Assembly (NCBI GenBank): GCA_905178155.1
Contig: CAJINV010000003.1
Location: 8,313,117 to 8,377,116, forward strand
Length of the DNA: 64,000 nt
Reading direction: 5' to 3'
From: Amoebophrya sp. A120
Taxonomy: Eukaryota; Sar; Dinophyceae; Syndiniales; Amoebophryaceae
Positions within the stretch are counted from its first letter, which is position 1; each line of letters starts with the position of its first letter. Shown piece after piece: positions 36,901 to 47,800 of this stretch. A program made the translations under genes and the position numbers. Under the pieces are notes generated by a model. The model ran no database searches, was not told where the DNA came from, and saw only the letters and a list, made by a program, of their open reading frames with translations.

Positions 36901-39869
36901 AGATTTTCCTCGAACAGGACGGAAGCCGATCAACATCCCGAAGACGATGCGGGGGCTCCCTTCTCGTCTACTACACCGGATGAAGAGGAGGTAGTAGGAC
37001 CACGTGCAAGAACAAGACCCGAAGCTTCTGCCGTTTCCACAACATACAGCAATTTAGATTTTTTGGTAGGCCGCCCCTCGGAGGGCTTGGACAGTATGCC
37101 AGACTCCGTGTCGTCGACGCGCTCCTCTAGTGTGAGAACACGAGCCACGGCAACACGGACGACCACCCCGCACGATCATCTATCGCGGGAGACCACAAAG
37201 AGGATAACTGGCGGGTCCTCTCGCGTAGAACCGAGTAGACCACAACTTCGAACCGGAATGTCAACCGTTCGGACGCTTCGGACCACTAACACGGTCCACC
37301 GAGCGTCAACTACAGGTGTGGATCCCCGTGGCGATTCATCTTCAATGCAGCGCCATAGCTCGTCGGACGGTGGAGCAGCCACGGCATCTTCTACAACCAC
37401 TGGGACGTCCTATGTATATCATGAGCTGCAGGACCAGTTGGCGGGGACGTCGATGAAAAATGGTTCGGATCTGGATAAGATAAACATTAACATCATGTCC
37501 CCGCGCGGGCTCCACCTCCAAGAACGTTCGCCGGTCGAAATGCAATTACTGCCACCAGCAGTGCGTCTTGTGCCAGGCAGCACACGACCCGGTGCTGCAG
37601 GTGGTGCACTTGCTCTAGAAGGCACGACGACCTCCAGCGCTGGTGCCCAGTTGTACCCTCGAAGTACTGTCGAGGGCCAGTCATCGGGACCCGGAGCAGC
37701 GGGAGCAGGAGCACCAGCATCATCTTCAGGAGCAGGTCAGGCGAGGAGCAAGAAGAAGATTGTGAACAGGACCGCGCGGAAGAACGTGGCCATACGCCGG
37801 CTGGAATTGCTCTCAACTCGGTTGTTGCGGTTGGTTCGCAATTTTGTGCTGGGCGACACCCCTTATCGGCGGCGCATGTCTTGGATCAAGATTACCAAGA
37901 TCTCCCAGACCGCCGTGCTTCTACTTCTGCCCATCGTGCTGGGTGCCGTGTTGGTACACTACATCGAAAGCTTCGACTTCACGGATAGTGTGTATTGGTC
38001 TGTGGTGGCGCTTTCCACCGTGGGCTACGGGGAACAGGAGCTGCGGAACGAGGGGGGCCACTGGGTGTGGATGCTGTTCCTCCCCTTCGGCTGCCTCATG
38101 TTTGCCTTCGGGTACACGAACCTCATCCTGCTCCACCGGGTACTGCGGCGGGAGCAGAAGCGGCACCTGGCGCTCGGGAACGACCACATCCGGCAGTCTG
38201 TCGCGATGCTCGACCGCGGGTCCGGGATCGACCTCTTCGAGTACATGATCGCCAGTTTGCTCGTGTCCGAGTTGGTGCACCCGTCCGACCTTTCCGACAT
38301 CATGGACGCCTTCTCACAACTCGACGTTTATGCAAACCAAATCAATAAAACACACCCACTCAATCAAAATCTTCAAATAAAAAGGTTTCTACTAAGTTAT
38401 GTTGCGATGTTGGTGGACTACAATGATGTGAGCATAAGAGCATCAACATATCAACAGTAGAGGCGTGAGCCGCGTGACGATATGGACACCCTACCTTGCT
38501 GCTTGGTGTCAAGAGGTCAAATGTGGCGTCCGACACGCCAGCGAAAGGCCAGGCATGCCTGGCCACCCATTTTTAAAGGGGGAGCATTCCCAGATCTCAG
38601 AATTGCGCTGATGAAGATGATGATAATGAAGATGATCATGATACTAGGCATCTTCACTGAGAAGAAAAGACACTTAATTTATTTTCGGGCTGCTACCGGA
38701 AAAGCAAAAGGTTGCGGCGCCCTTAAGGTGGCGTGTAGAACGAACTCGTTGTTGGCATGACAAACCGAAACCTTGGATTTTGTTTTTCCTTGAATAAAGA
38801 GTTTGGGTTTTTCTTTGTGATACGTGTGACGGTACGGGGCTGGTCACCCGGGAAGACGTCGATGCGATGCACCACCGCGACGACCCGCATCTCAGTCTAC
38901 CCCGCAAGGGCGCTCCGAGCCTCCCCGCACTATCTTCACAGCCGCGCGCCATCGTGTCATCTTCCCCTGTGATAACATCAACGACTAGTCAAGGCGCAGG
39001 GTCGGATCCATTGTTCTCGAGCGTGCAAGCTGATCATGCAACAACACGAACGCAGCCTGGCGCAGGCCAGGTGCCGGTCGGCGGGGAGGTGGAGCATCAA
39101 GCACTTGGTACTAGTAGCAACTACAGCACTGAACAAGGAGCGGGCACTGCGCTCCGTGATGAAGTCCGAGATCCTCCCCCGCCCCTGCACGAGCATTCAA
39201 CTAGTACCACGTCATTCTCCTTTCCCGCCTCCGTTAGTGGACCAAAACCGGTCGTTATCCAAGAAAAAAACGCTGTTAGTGTAAATTTGTGATGCGGAAC
39301 ATGCAAGATGATTGCGTCTGTCATGCTTGGCATGCATTGTAGGGTCCACTAGCGGGCGTTTTCACTTAGTATCTGCGCATGACAGGTTTTTGCTGTCATG
39401 CCAGACAGATTTGTAATGCTGGTCCTCCAAAAAAGTTACATCTACATTGTTTTTTTCGTGGATAGTCGTGCCGTCGACAAGAAGCCGGGCGCAAAACTTT
39501 CGCAAAGCGCCATCGCTGACCGTGGAGGACATCGAAGCTCGTCGCAGGGAGGCGCGGAGCGCAGCTGCGGAAAGGCGCGCACTGGAGCTGCAATTGCATC
39601 AGAACAAGAGCCACGTAAATGTGTTCAAGAACGTGGTCGTGAACACGACCCATAGCAATGCCACCGGGGGCGATCTACTTCTCAGGGGGCCTCCGTCCGT
39701 AGGTAGCAACGCGACGACAGGTGGAGGACAAGCAGTGCATGGTGGAGGTGCTCAAACAAGCATGCAGCAGCAACTTCTACATCTAGCACCTCCTTCGGGA
39801 CCGAGCGTTACCAAGTACCCCGCATCATCGCTTGCTAGGATATTCTTCAAGCCCGCCGACTCCAAATGA
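33925..39869 (+). CDS. Two-pore potassium channel with expanded linker and EF-hand-like tail
   Basis: K+-selective membrane channel. Exons about 33925-35096, 35416-35967, 36183-38325, 38826-39255 and 39470-39869 (TGA). Exon 1 carries a transmembrane helix (HVMVIMLLFALAPVVF), pore helix and filter AAVGFGDVTP, then FFILIGINLLANAIL. Exon 3 carries the second half: AVLLLLPIVLGAVLVHYIE, filter STVGYGEQ, then WMLFLPFGCLMFAFGY. The pores are separated by roughly 700 mostly disordered residues rich in Ser, Thr, His and Gln; in typical TPK or K2P channels the gap is near 100. After pore 2, DIMDAFSQLD and the downstream exon CDGTGLVTRED together resemble the EF-hand of plant TPK channels. Three introns are introners; the 38.3-38.8 kb junction is unresolved because simple TSD joining does not keep frame. 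The cytosolic tail continues with a charged helix (EDIEARRREARSAAAERR). Confidence 0.8.
35097..35410 (+). mobile_element. Introner in the K+ channel linker, TSD GCRAA
   Basis: A 314-bp element. Left end TATGCATTGCAAAATATGAC continues TTGGTCTGCTGG; right end GCATTCTTCCAGACCTAGAC continues ATATTTGCAGTTGATA. Flanks GCGAA (35092-35096) and GCAAA (35411-35415). Excision is in frame (QVAA then KRIQEAL). Confidence 0.75.
35968..36177 (+). mobile_element. Introner of the AAAAAAGYGTTACAGTTACAC family, TSD GATCT
   Basis: A 210-bp element. Left end TTATCGCAAGAAAAAAGCGT then TACAGTTACACATT; right end AATGTGTAACTGTAACACTT then TTTTCCTTGGATA. Perfect TSD GATCT at 35963-35967 and 36178-36182. Excision is in frame (ESDL then DAWFHHR). 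Confidence 0.88.
38329..38822 (+). mobile_element. Probable introner between pore 2 and the EF-hand-like exon
   Basis: Left end TATGCAAACC and right end inverse TATCACAAAG are family-like, with CGT flanking both sides, but joining across CGT creates a stop. The interval contains in-frame stops and no coding. The true splice points, and whether this is one element or more, are unresolved. Confidence 0.4.
39256..39464 (+). mobile_element. Introner, TSD GTCGT
   Basis: A 209-bp element. Left end TATCCAAGAAAAAAACGCTG; right end inverse TATCCACGAAAAAAACAATG. Perfect TSD GTCGT at 39251-39255 and 39465-39469. Excision is in frame (GPKPVV then PSTRSRAQ). It shares the TATCCAAG-AAAAAA end with the element at 35968. 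Confidence 0.87.
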
Positions 39870-41007
39870 AAAGGCAAGATGTACTTACTATCAAGAACTA
39901 CACCGGTCTTGTTTTCGCATGGGGCGCTCACACCCGGTGTGTGTGTATGCTGGAGAAGCAGGGCAAGAATTCATTACAACCAGAGAACAGATGAGAACTC
40001 GACTTCTATCCTTAATCGATTTTTCTGGAACCTAGATCCCATTTCAAATTTATTTTGTAATCGGCGCAAGTTTAAGTTGTGCACGTCCACGTTGCTGACG
40101 GTCGCCGGTACGATAGATGTTGATTTGCGTGGGGTGGCAAAGGGTATTGAGTTTAGATCTATTTCTCTGTCTTAGTCTTTCGATTTGTACAAGCGCATAC
40201 AAGGGCATTGGTGTATCTAGACAGTAACAGAATTTCATCAGCATGCATTGATTTGTTCTTCATTCGACACCATGATGAGCGCCAATTTTGGGCTTCGAAA
40301 GGTTGTTGCATGAGCATCCGCCTGGTGTCAGGGTATCAACTTGGAAAGACAGAAGTTGGTGTTGTTCTGAAAATGTCGGTCTTTGGTGTGACTTATTTTT
40401 TGCAGTCGAGGACGAGGGAGGGTTGTACAGTCAAGCTCAAGTTGTAGTGCTAGCTGGTGATGGAGAATGCGGCCGGAGTCTTACAAGCCCGAAAGCGGAG
40501 CCGGGAGCTATCGTTAATGCTGATTAAAACTTCCGGAGGGGAACATATAATTTCTTTGTAATGGAAGAGAAAGAAAGGTCATTCTTGATACAGCCGACAG
40601 GTGATTTGAGTCACACTTGGTGAACGAAGATCAAAATTGATAGATCATAGAGATTCCGATCGGATTCTTTTCACACAGGCGTTCGTTGAGAATAGATAAT
40701 TGCGTCATCCATAGTATCGTCTCCTGACTACTGCGCTATCTATATAAGTAAATATCAAATGACGCAATGCACGATTGATGGCGTGCTCTTGTCCGCCTCA
40801 TAACTTTCAGCAAGATCGCAGTAGTAGATAAGAATTCATTTTTTTTTGTTCTTCCAAAGAAAAGAATAGAGAGTTAAAGTCAGTAAAGGAGCTGAAGGTG
40901 AAAAGAACTTACTTAGACTTGGACTCGGGCCACAATTACTCCTCCAAAAGAGCTAAACCGTTTGGACTTTTCGCCGTCGTTCATAAGGCACTCGCGTGCG
41001 TTGCAAT
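39870..41007. other. Intergenic, 1.1 kb
   Basis: AT-rich spacer. A + frame from 40898 overlaps the next gene's start and has hydrophobic segments; it is discussed with that gene. Nothing else is supported. Confidence 0.5.
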
Positions 41008-44000
41008 ATGGGGTGGAGTATTCGTTTTGATCACGTATACGTTCTCTGTCTGCTTTGCTTGCACTCCTTCGCATGGTACAACAGCACTTTCAACAGTGGA
41101 GGTTTCTCTGCTGGTTTCTGCCCTGCTACTTTTGTTGCGCGTGCAGCGTCGGTTCAGCAGCCCGAGAGACGCGATGGTGAGTCGCAGCGCCCGTTCAGAC
41201 GAAGCAGCAATGTTAGAAGCACGACTCGAGATGACAGAGAGGGACCGGGTGCTGCTGACGGAACGGCGGAAGAGCAGCAGGTTGAGGATCGATGGCTAGC
41301 TGAGCACCTGCAGCAGCTGGAAATAAACGACGAGGCTGTGCTGGCGCATAGAGCAGGCAGAGCCTACGCAGCGGATCATGTCAGCGGTCGCTCATCATCT
41401 TACGCTCCTGTTGAGATGTATGAAGACGATCAGCTAGATTCGCTCGTTAGGGGCAATGGCACCTCCGACCCCGTGATCGTCCCGGGAGGGAGTCTTCTGA
41501 CTGAGTTTCAGGATGCTTTGTTCCAGTACTTTTTTCGAGATATCGAGGACATTCTCCAGCAACCGGAGGGAGGCGCCGGGACAGGAGCAGGAGGTGGAGA
41601 CAGCAGAATCACGAACGAATCCTCGGTGCAAGACTTGGAAGACCGAGCTCCACTTGCCTTCCATGTGGGCGATTGCACACAGTGTGTGATCTATCGTTCG
41701 AAAAAAATGTTCGACTGGTGTAAGAGTTTTGCACGATTTGCATCCGACGTTTGTTTTACATGACACCAAAGGTTGTTCCGGAGGAAAGACACGGCCCAAA
41801 AAGGCTCATATTTAAGTTTAACGACATTTTTTTCTTTCGATATGATCTGTATCGGAGAGTTCCCGGAGCCCAAGGAGTTCCAGAGTTCATCATGCAGTTC
41901 GGCGAACGGCAAAAATGGTTCGACTTCGAGTTCGACACGAATCCTGGCCGACTTGGAGGAAGACGAATGCTGTCGGTCCGAGGCTGCCGCCCCTGAGGGC
42001 GGCGATACAGCCAGTGAAGCAGCTGCAAAAGGTGTGTCCGGCTCTGGCAAGAAGACATGCTCCTCCTGCCGAGTACTAGGAACGACTCCGGGAAACACAA
42101 ATAAAGGGCTACAAGTAGAAAAAGAGGACCACCCGCCGCCCAAATCGCTTAGTGCCGCAAAAAATGTGAGTAGCCTACGAGATGACCACGTCGATGCAGC
42201 GGGCAGAACCAGAAGCTCCTGCTCCAGCAAGGCAGCGATAAATTTCTACCAAGATGTCACGTCAGGACGGCCTGAACCGCCGGTCGCGAGGAGTCCGAAG
42301 GGCATCAGTAGTACAGATGGAGTTCTTGCTTGTCCACTTGCAGCGACGTCCGGATTTTCAGAGGTGGACGAAGAAGACGCGGCTTCGTCGCCGGGAGCTG
42401 GGCCCTCCAGCAGTACAGCGGCGAACCCAGATAAGTTCAAAAAAATGATTGACCTGCGCTGCATGCCGGGTCGCCCCGGTCACCTCTTCCATTCGGAATG
42501 CCTGTACACGTGGCTCCACAAGTGCATCGAAGAAGAGATGAGCCGATACAATGCACAGGCCGACGAACGGCGAGGGTTCTTGGAAACGACCACCGCACGT
42601 TGCCCGGTATGCCGGCAGCAGATTTCCCGGGAAGCGACCGTGGACCTGCTGGACCTGGCCCATGCAGAGGGCCGCCAGAAAAAGGAGTTTCGCGAGGTGG
42701 AAAACTCTTTCCTGGAGGAATTTTGTCTGAAAGAAGCGGAGGGTCAGCTGGCAGCCGTTGCGCAGATTGACGCGCAGCTGACGGCACTAGCAGCGGACCA
42801 CCAGAGCACCTCCGGCTCGTTGCTACTAGGAGGTGCAGCTGGGTCCACAGGGGCCTCTTTCGCGAGCTCACGCTGCAGTGGCAGCGGCCGTGGCGGGTCA
42901 TCTTTTTCCGCGGCGACGCTTCCATTGCCCTACAGCTTTTGTGGCACAAACTACACGACTTCGGTGGACGGTGCGGCTGCACCCATGATATCCAGTCGAC
43001 AGCAGCATTTAGGGCGGAAAAATCGGCAAATAGCATCATTTTTGTGAGCGCGCATTTTGGGGGGGCAAAAAAATTATGGCTGTTGGGGGTGTCGCTACTG
43101 CTTTTTTTCCTGTTGGCCATTTAGATGCTGGCGCCACTCTTCGTTGCCACGGTCCGCCATCCGGCCCCCCCCTTTTTGAAATAAAACCACAGCACTTTGT
43201 TGCAGTTGCACAGGCCTGCGGCCCTCTGGCGCCGGAAGCCGCGCCCCCTCTCCCACATCCAGTTCCGGACGCGCCCAGATATCTTCTCATCTTCCCTCTC
43301 CGGCCGGATATTGAGAAGGCGGACGCGCCAGCAGTCAAGTGCTTCCGGGGGGGGGTGCCGAAGGGGGGGGGTAAGGGGGTCCGCTTGGGCTGCCTCTGGG
43401 CTACCATTTTGGGGCACGCAAAATCGGCAGTTTCCAATGGGGATTAGGGGGTCGGCATAGGCTACCGAAAGGGTACCCGGAAGGGGTACCCGGAAGGGGT
43501 GTCCGGGAGGGGCAAAAATGCACCCCCCTGACCACCCCCCCTGGCCGGGCCTCCTTTTCTGGGCGAAGGGCCTCGTCGAGCCCCGGTCACGGAGGCGGCC
43601 CGGCCACTTTTCGAAGAGCGGGCCCAAGACAAAGCGTCCGGCCATCTGAACGACAAGGCACAGAACGAAGGCGCTGTGGCCTGCTTCTGGTCCTGGTGTT
43701 GCGGCATTTCCAAAGCTCAGCCATCATGTTTCCTGTGGAAAAGATGAAGTGACACGCGAGGCGTGTCGGCTTCCAAGATGTTGCGCCCCCAACAAAAAAA
43801 AAGTTTTTACCCCCCCAAAAAGTGCGCTGGCAAAAATGATGCTATTTGCCGATTTTTCCGCCCTAAAGCATGCTGCTGGTCTCGCGCAACAGCAGCGGAT
43901 GAGAAAAACGGTTCTCCCGAAGTACCGGAACGCGCTGCAGTTCTTCAAGACGAGCCTGAAGTACAAGAGCGGTGGCCGCACGCGGCGGCGGATTTGCGAG

Positions 44001-44533
44001 GTTGTCTTGGATGCCACACTGTGGGCCTGTCGCAACGGGCAGGAACGCGACGGGATGGAGCTTCTCGACGACCATTTACTAATGGCGAAAGAGGTGGACG
44101 CCGAGGCTCTGCGGTGGCAGTCCTTTCTGCGGAACTCAGTCGCCTACGCAGATCGGTTCGAGGATGCGCGGGAACGGTGTGAGGCCGCCGTGGAGTTGCG
44201 CACCAAGAAAAAACTATCGACGGGGAAGTGAGTGGTCCTCTTTCCGGCTGCTGCTAGTCCTAACAGAAAAGCCAGGCAGCTCTCTTGTGGATTTCCCTGA
44301 AGATGTGCTGTTCTTTCTGTGATGCAAAACGCCCGACCAGCAAAAATCACTCCAGACTGCATGGAGTTGCGTGATCTTCGGTGTGCTTTTTGCATGACAA
44401 AACAGCAACAGTGGATCAACGCAAATCTGCACGGCAGGCTTTGACTTTTTCTTGCTAGAAGCAGCAGTGCCTCGTCCAGTCGCTCGCTTTCCCTCTATAA
44501 AAGCACCTCGACCAGCTCGTCGAAAATGCAGAA
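41008..44533 (+). CDS. RING-H2 E3 ubiquitin ligase with a split RING and helical C-terminal region
   Basis: Likely membrane-linked ubiquitin ligase. Exons 41008-41691, 41848-43007, 43871-44227 and 44459-44533. The first introner junction creates CVICIGEF, the opening Cys-x-x-Cys of a RING. The second half is LRC...GHLFHSECLYTWL and, after a 40-residue stretch, CPVCR. About 200 disordered residues lie between the second and third zinc ligands, far more than normal (10-40). The N-terminus is hydrophobic (VYVLCLLCLHSF), a signal or anchor. An alternative first exon in another frame (40898-41176, donor GTGAGT, acceptor at 41280) would supply two membrane helices and joins in phase at VEDRWLAEHL, but lacks an ATG. 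Exon 3 has TPR-like helices (NSVAYADRFEDARERCEAAVEL). The 44228-44458 intron is GT-AG. The gene may continue into the next entries. Confidence 0.75.
41692..41842 (+). mobile_element. Introner splitting the RING finger, TSD TGATC
   Basis: A 151-bp element. Left end TATCGTTCGAAAAAAATGTT; right end inverse TATCGAAAGAAAAAAATGTC. Perfect TSD TGATC at 41687-41691 and 41843-41847. Excision joins DCTQCVI to CIGEFPEP and so reconstitutes the RING's first zinc-binding Cys pair. Confidence 0.9.
43008..43867 (+). mobile_element. Large introner (860 bp) with roughly 60-bp TIRs, TSD GCA
   Basis: The first 37 bp at each end are perfect inverse repeats starting TTTAGGGCGGAAAAATCGGC; similarity continues through a G-run and A-run to about 60 bp. 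The interior is GC-rich. Flanks are GCA at 43005-43007 and 43868-43870 (a GCAT reading is equally possible). Excision is in frame (SRQQ-H then AAGLAQQQ). Its ends do not begin TAT and differ from all other elements here, so it is a separate class. No transposase is encoded. Confidence 0.88.
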
Positions 44534-44847
44534 TATCAAGATGAAAAATCTCCTTCCCCATATTCAAAATGGGAAAGTCTCTAAATTTGTGATGCAGGTT
44601 TGTGCACACGAGTCGTTTTGCAGCGAAGCATGTTTGATCTTGTACGGATGCGAAGCCTGCGTAGCTAGTACAGTTCCTTCTAGCTGCTCTTCGCCATGCC
44701 AGATGCCTCCGCTGTACATTTAGCCGAGCGCATGACCTCGCTTTCCCTTTGTGCACTGCAAGTTGGCTTGCCTACGCGAAGGCAAATACAGCAGCAGAGC
44801 TTTATTCCTTCTGAGTAGGTTGGGGAGAAGGATTTTTTCTCCCGATG
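44534..44847 (+). mobile_element. Possible introner between the RING gene and the following long exon
   Basis: Left end TATCAAGATGAAAAATCTCC then TTCCCCATATTC; right end TTGGGGAGAAGGATTTTTTC then TCCCGATG is its imperfect inverse. Flanks CAGAA and CCGAG agree poorly, and the frame across is not restored with the frames I chose, so the link between flanking exons is unproven. Confidence 0.45.
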
Positions 44848-47800
44848 CCGAGGCTATTTTCGCAAAATACGCCGCGAGGGACGTGCGGGCGGCTATGTTG
44901 ACGCTGCGGCTAGCACACTTTCTTACCCCGGACGAGGCTGCTGAAGGGCCGCAGCAGGCGCGCGGGTCGGTAACCTCCCGCCGACCTCCTGCACAGGACT
45001 CCGGAGTGGGACCTCGAGGCAGTGGCGTAAACCTTTCTCTTGCCGATCATGATAATCTTCATGGCGTACTACAGCACCCATGGCACCATCAGCAAGACGA
45101 AGACAGCTTGCCAGCAGAGGACGCCGGCGACACAATCTTTGCCCAGGAGGAAACATTCGTCACAGAAGCGCAGCAAATGGCAACGACGCTAGATGCAGTG
45201 GCTTCTACCGAAGTCGAGCTTGATCCCCGGACGAGGGGGATCGACCTGCCATCCTCTTTTGCTCGATCCACCTATGGTCCTTCGTGGGAGGGTTCCGATA
45301 GCAGCTCCGCAGAGCTGCTACAGGATGTTGCTGGAGGAGGGGCACCAGCTGCAGCGGCAACAGCATCGGTCTACTCTGCAGCAGACCGTAGGTCAACACA
45401 AAAGGAAAACAGAGTTCCGATCTTTACGATTGGTGTTGACGACAGGGAGGACCACGCGGAGGACGAAAGCTTTGATGACCAGGCGGGAGCGCAAGCCGTC
45501 GCGGATGCGTTTGTTGCTGATGTTGCTTCCAACTTTCCCCACGCGATCCGCCATAGTATGGTCGAGGAGACTACAGCTACACCAGATGAAGAAGTGCGAG
45601 CGAGCATCGTGAGCAATCTGATGAGTCACGAAACCGTGCCTGCATCGTCGTACCTTCCTCCAGGAGCAGTGAAAAATAGTAGTTCCACTCTTTTTACTGG
45701 TCGTGATGGGCTTGTTGGCCTTGACCATGCGCTTCCTTTTACGCGGAGCGTCAGTGCGGAAACTTCGAACCCAGGCGGGGAGCCCGGTGCCATCACAAAA
45801 AAAGGAAACTTGCAGCAGGTGCATCGGGTGTTTTCGGCGCTTCTACTGGCCTTGGAAGCCCCCAGTTCAACGGAGATCCCCAGCATTCTGACCGTGCAAC
45901 TGGCCGCCAGGGTACGGCTCGCGCTTCTAGAACACACCGACGCGGTCCGCTTCGAGGCCGAGGGACCGCGGTCCGCCAGTAATATGAAAGCGAAGTGGGC
46001 CAGAGAGACGGAGATCAATCAGCAGTCGTTGGCAAATTTTCGCGATGCCAATAATTGCACGGCGAGTGGTGCTGGCGCTACTTGTTGGGCGGAGAGCGCC
46101 CGTTGTGATGCCTGCGATGGATCCGCAGATAGTCTCGCTCGAGGGGTAAGGCCCTCAGAAAAGGACGCATGGTTACGAAGTCACACGACCAGGCGCATGT
46201 ATGGCGGAAACAGCGTCGTGGCGTCTGCAGCTGAAGAATTCCAAGAATGGTCCTCTGCTGCGGACCGTATCGAGGCAGACTTGTGCGGAAGAAGTTCGGA
46301 ATCCCTGTCGCCAGCCGGAGCCAGATGTAGTCGGGCGGCTGGTGCCCCCGCTGCGGCACCAGCAGCAACCACGCAGTCCTCCGCATTGCGTCTTGATCAC
46401 CGTCGACGAGGGAGCACAGATGAAGAAAGCGTAATGCACGAGTCTGCTCCGCGTCCGCTTGGGAGCACCAAAGACAAAGAAGGACGCAAAGACGGTGGGG
46501 CCGCGGAAATGCCGAGCGGGCGAGTGGTATGGCAGTGTCAGGTGGGAATAAGTCGTCAAATTTTTACAAGAATCGTGAAAAATAAAAAATGTGGTGTGCA
46601 ATCATGATGCCTGTCGGCTCCATAATTTCTATACCGGCACATGACCAATTTTGATTGTTGACACTCGGAGCGAGTCTGCCGCCATGGTTCTTCTGTGTGG
46701 AGCAATAAAAGGGGCTTCTCCACCATCTAGGATGGTCTTTCGAGACCCCATCCTGGCCCGTAGTCGGGGTTGCAATCGGCCTCCTTGCTTTGCCTGCTGT
46801 GCTTTCCAATATTACAAACATTTTGTGAGCATTTCCTCGCGATCTTCTTGTGGCATGACCAATGAATCGCAGAAAGATGCTGTGCGGGTTGCGTTTGTTG
46901 TGGCGGTCGGTTTAGCATGGCGGCTTCTATGTGTTGTTCGATGATTTTCCGCCTGGCGCTTTCATAAACCGCGAGCAAGAATGCCTGGGTGTCGGAGAAG
47001 GCGGCCTCTCAGAGCCCGGATAGTTACCAGGATCGTCAGACTTTCTTTCTCGAAGCCAGGGCCAAGTACGAAAAGCTCATTGCGAGGTATAAGGAGCTTC
47101 TGCACGGAATTGAGTCGTCCCCACAGGCTGCCAGGCCGCTTTTCAATTACGATCCGGAAGACGACCGACCCGGTCGCAGCCTCATCCATCAAGTTGGAAA
47201 CTTTGTAAAGGGCGCAGCTGCGGCCGCGGATGGACAGGGCGCATTCTTTCTCGGCCGCACCGAAAGCCGATCGTCCGCATGTCGGGGCTTCGCTAGTACG
47301 CCCACTACAACATAGATAAAATCATGCTCCTTTCACTTTCTAAGATGCCTGTAGAACTTGCTGTGTGAGCGTTCCTTCGGTGGGCAAGTGTCGTTGGACA
47401 GATTCTGTTCACTTTGATTGGTTTTTGGAAAAAGATCATGTCATCGTCATCTGTATCACCCACAACTTGAAGAAATCTATGGCTATGCAAACAGGGGGAT
47501 CTCCTCCAGCAGGTGCAGGAGCCAGTGCGGCGGGTGGATTCTCTCTGAGTTGCAGCGGTGCAAGCGGAAACCGAAGTGGTGTGTCATCGACAAATTGGTC
47601 ACGACAAATTACGCCCGATGATCGATTGCCGCTGGCACGAAATGCCGACGGTTTGCCCAGCTGGTTCGGTTTTTCGGCTGGCAAATTGCGCCTCGCGCTA
47701 GAGCACGCCGAGTTTGAGCTTGAGCGGCTGATTATCAGCCGCGTGGCCGACACTATGGAATATTCGCAAATGCTTTTCGAAAAGGCCGCTGACCTGCTAG

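Noticed and set aside
40898-41299. Hydrophobic frame as a separate small membrane protein
   Set aside because: It has no ATG and overlaps the RING gene start; a GT-AG junction at 41177/41281 would make it an alternative first exon rather than its own gene.
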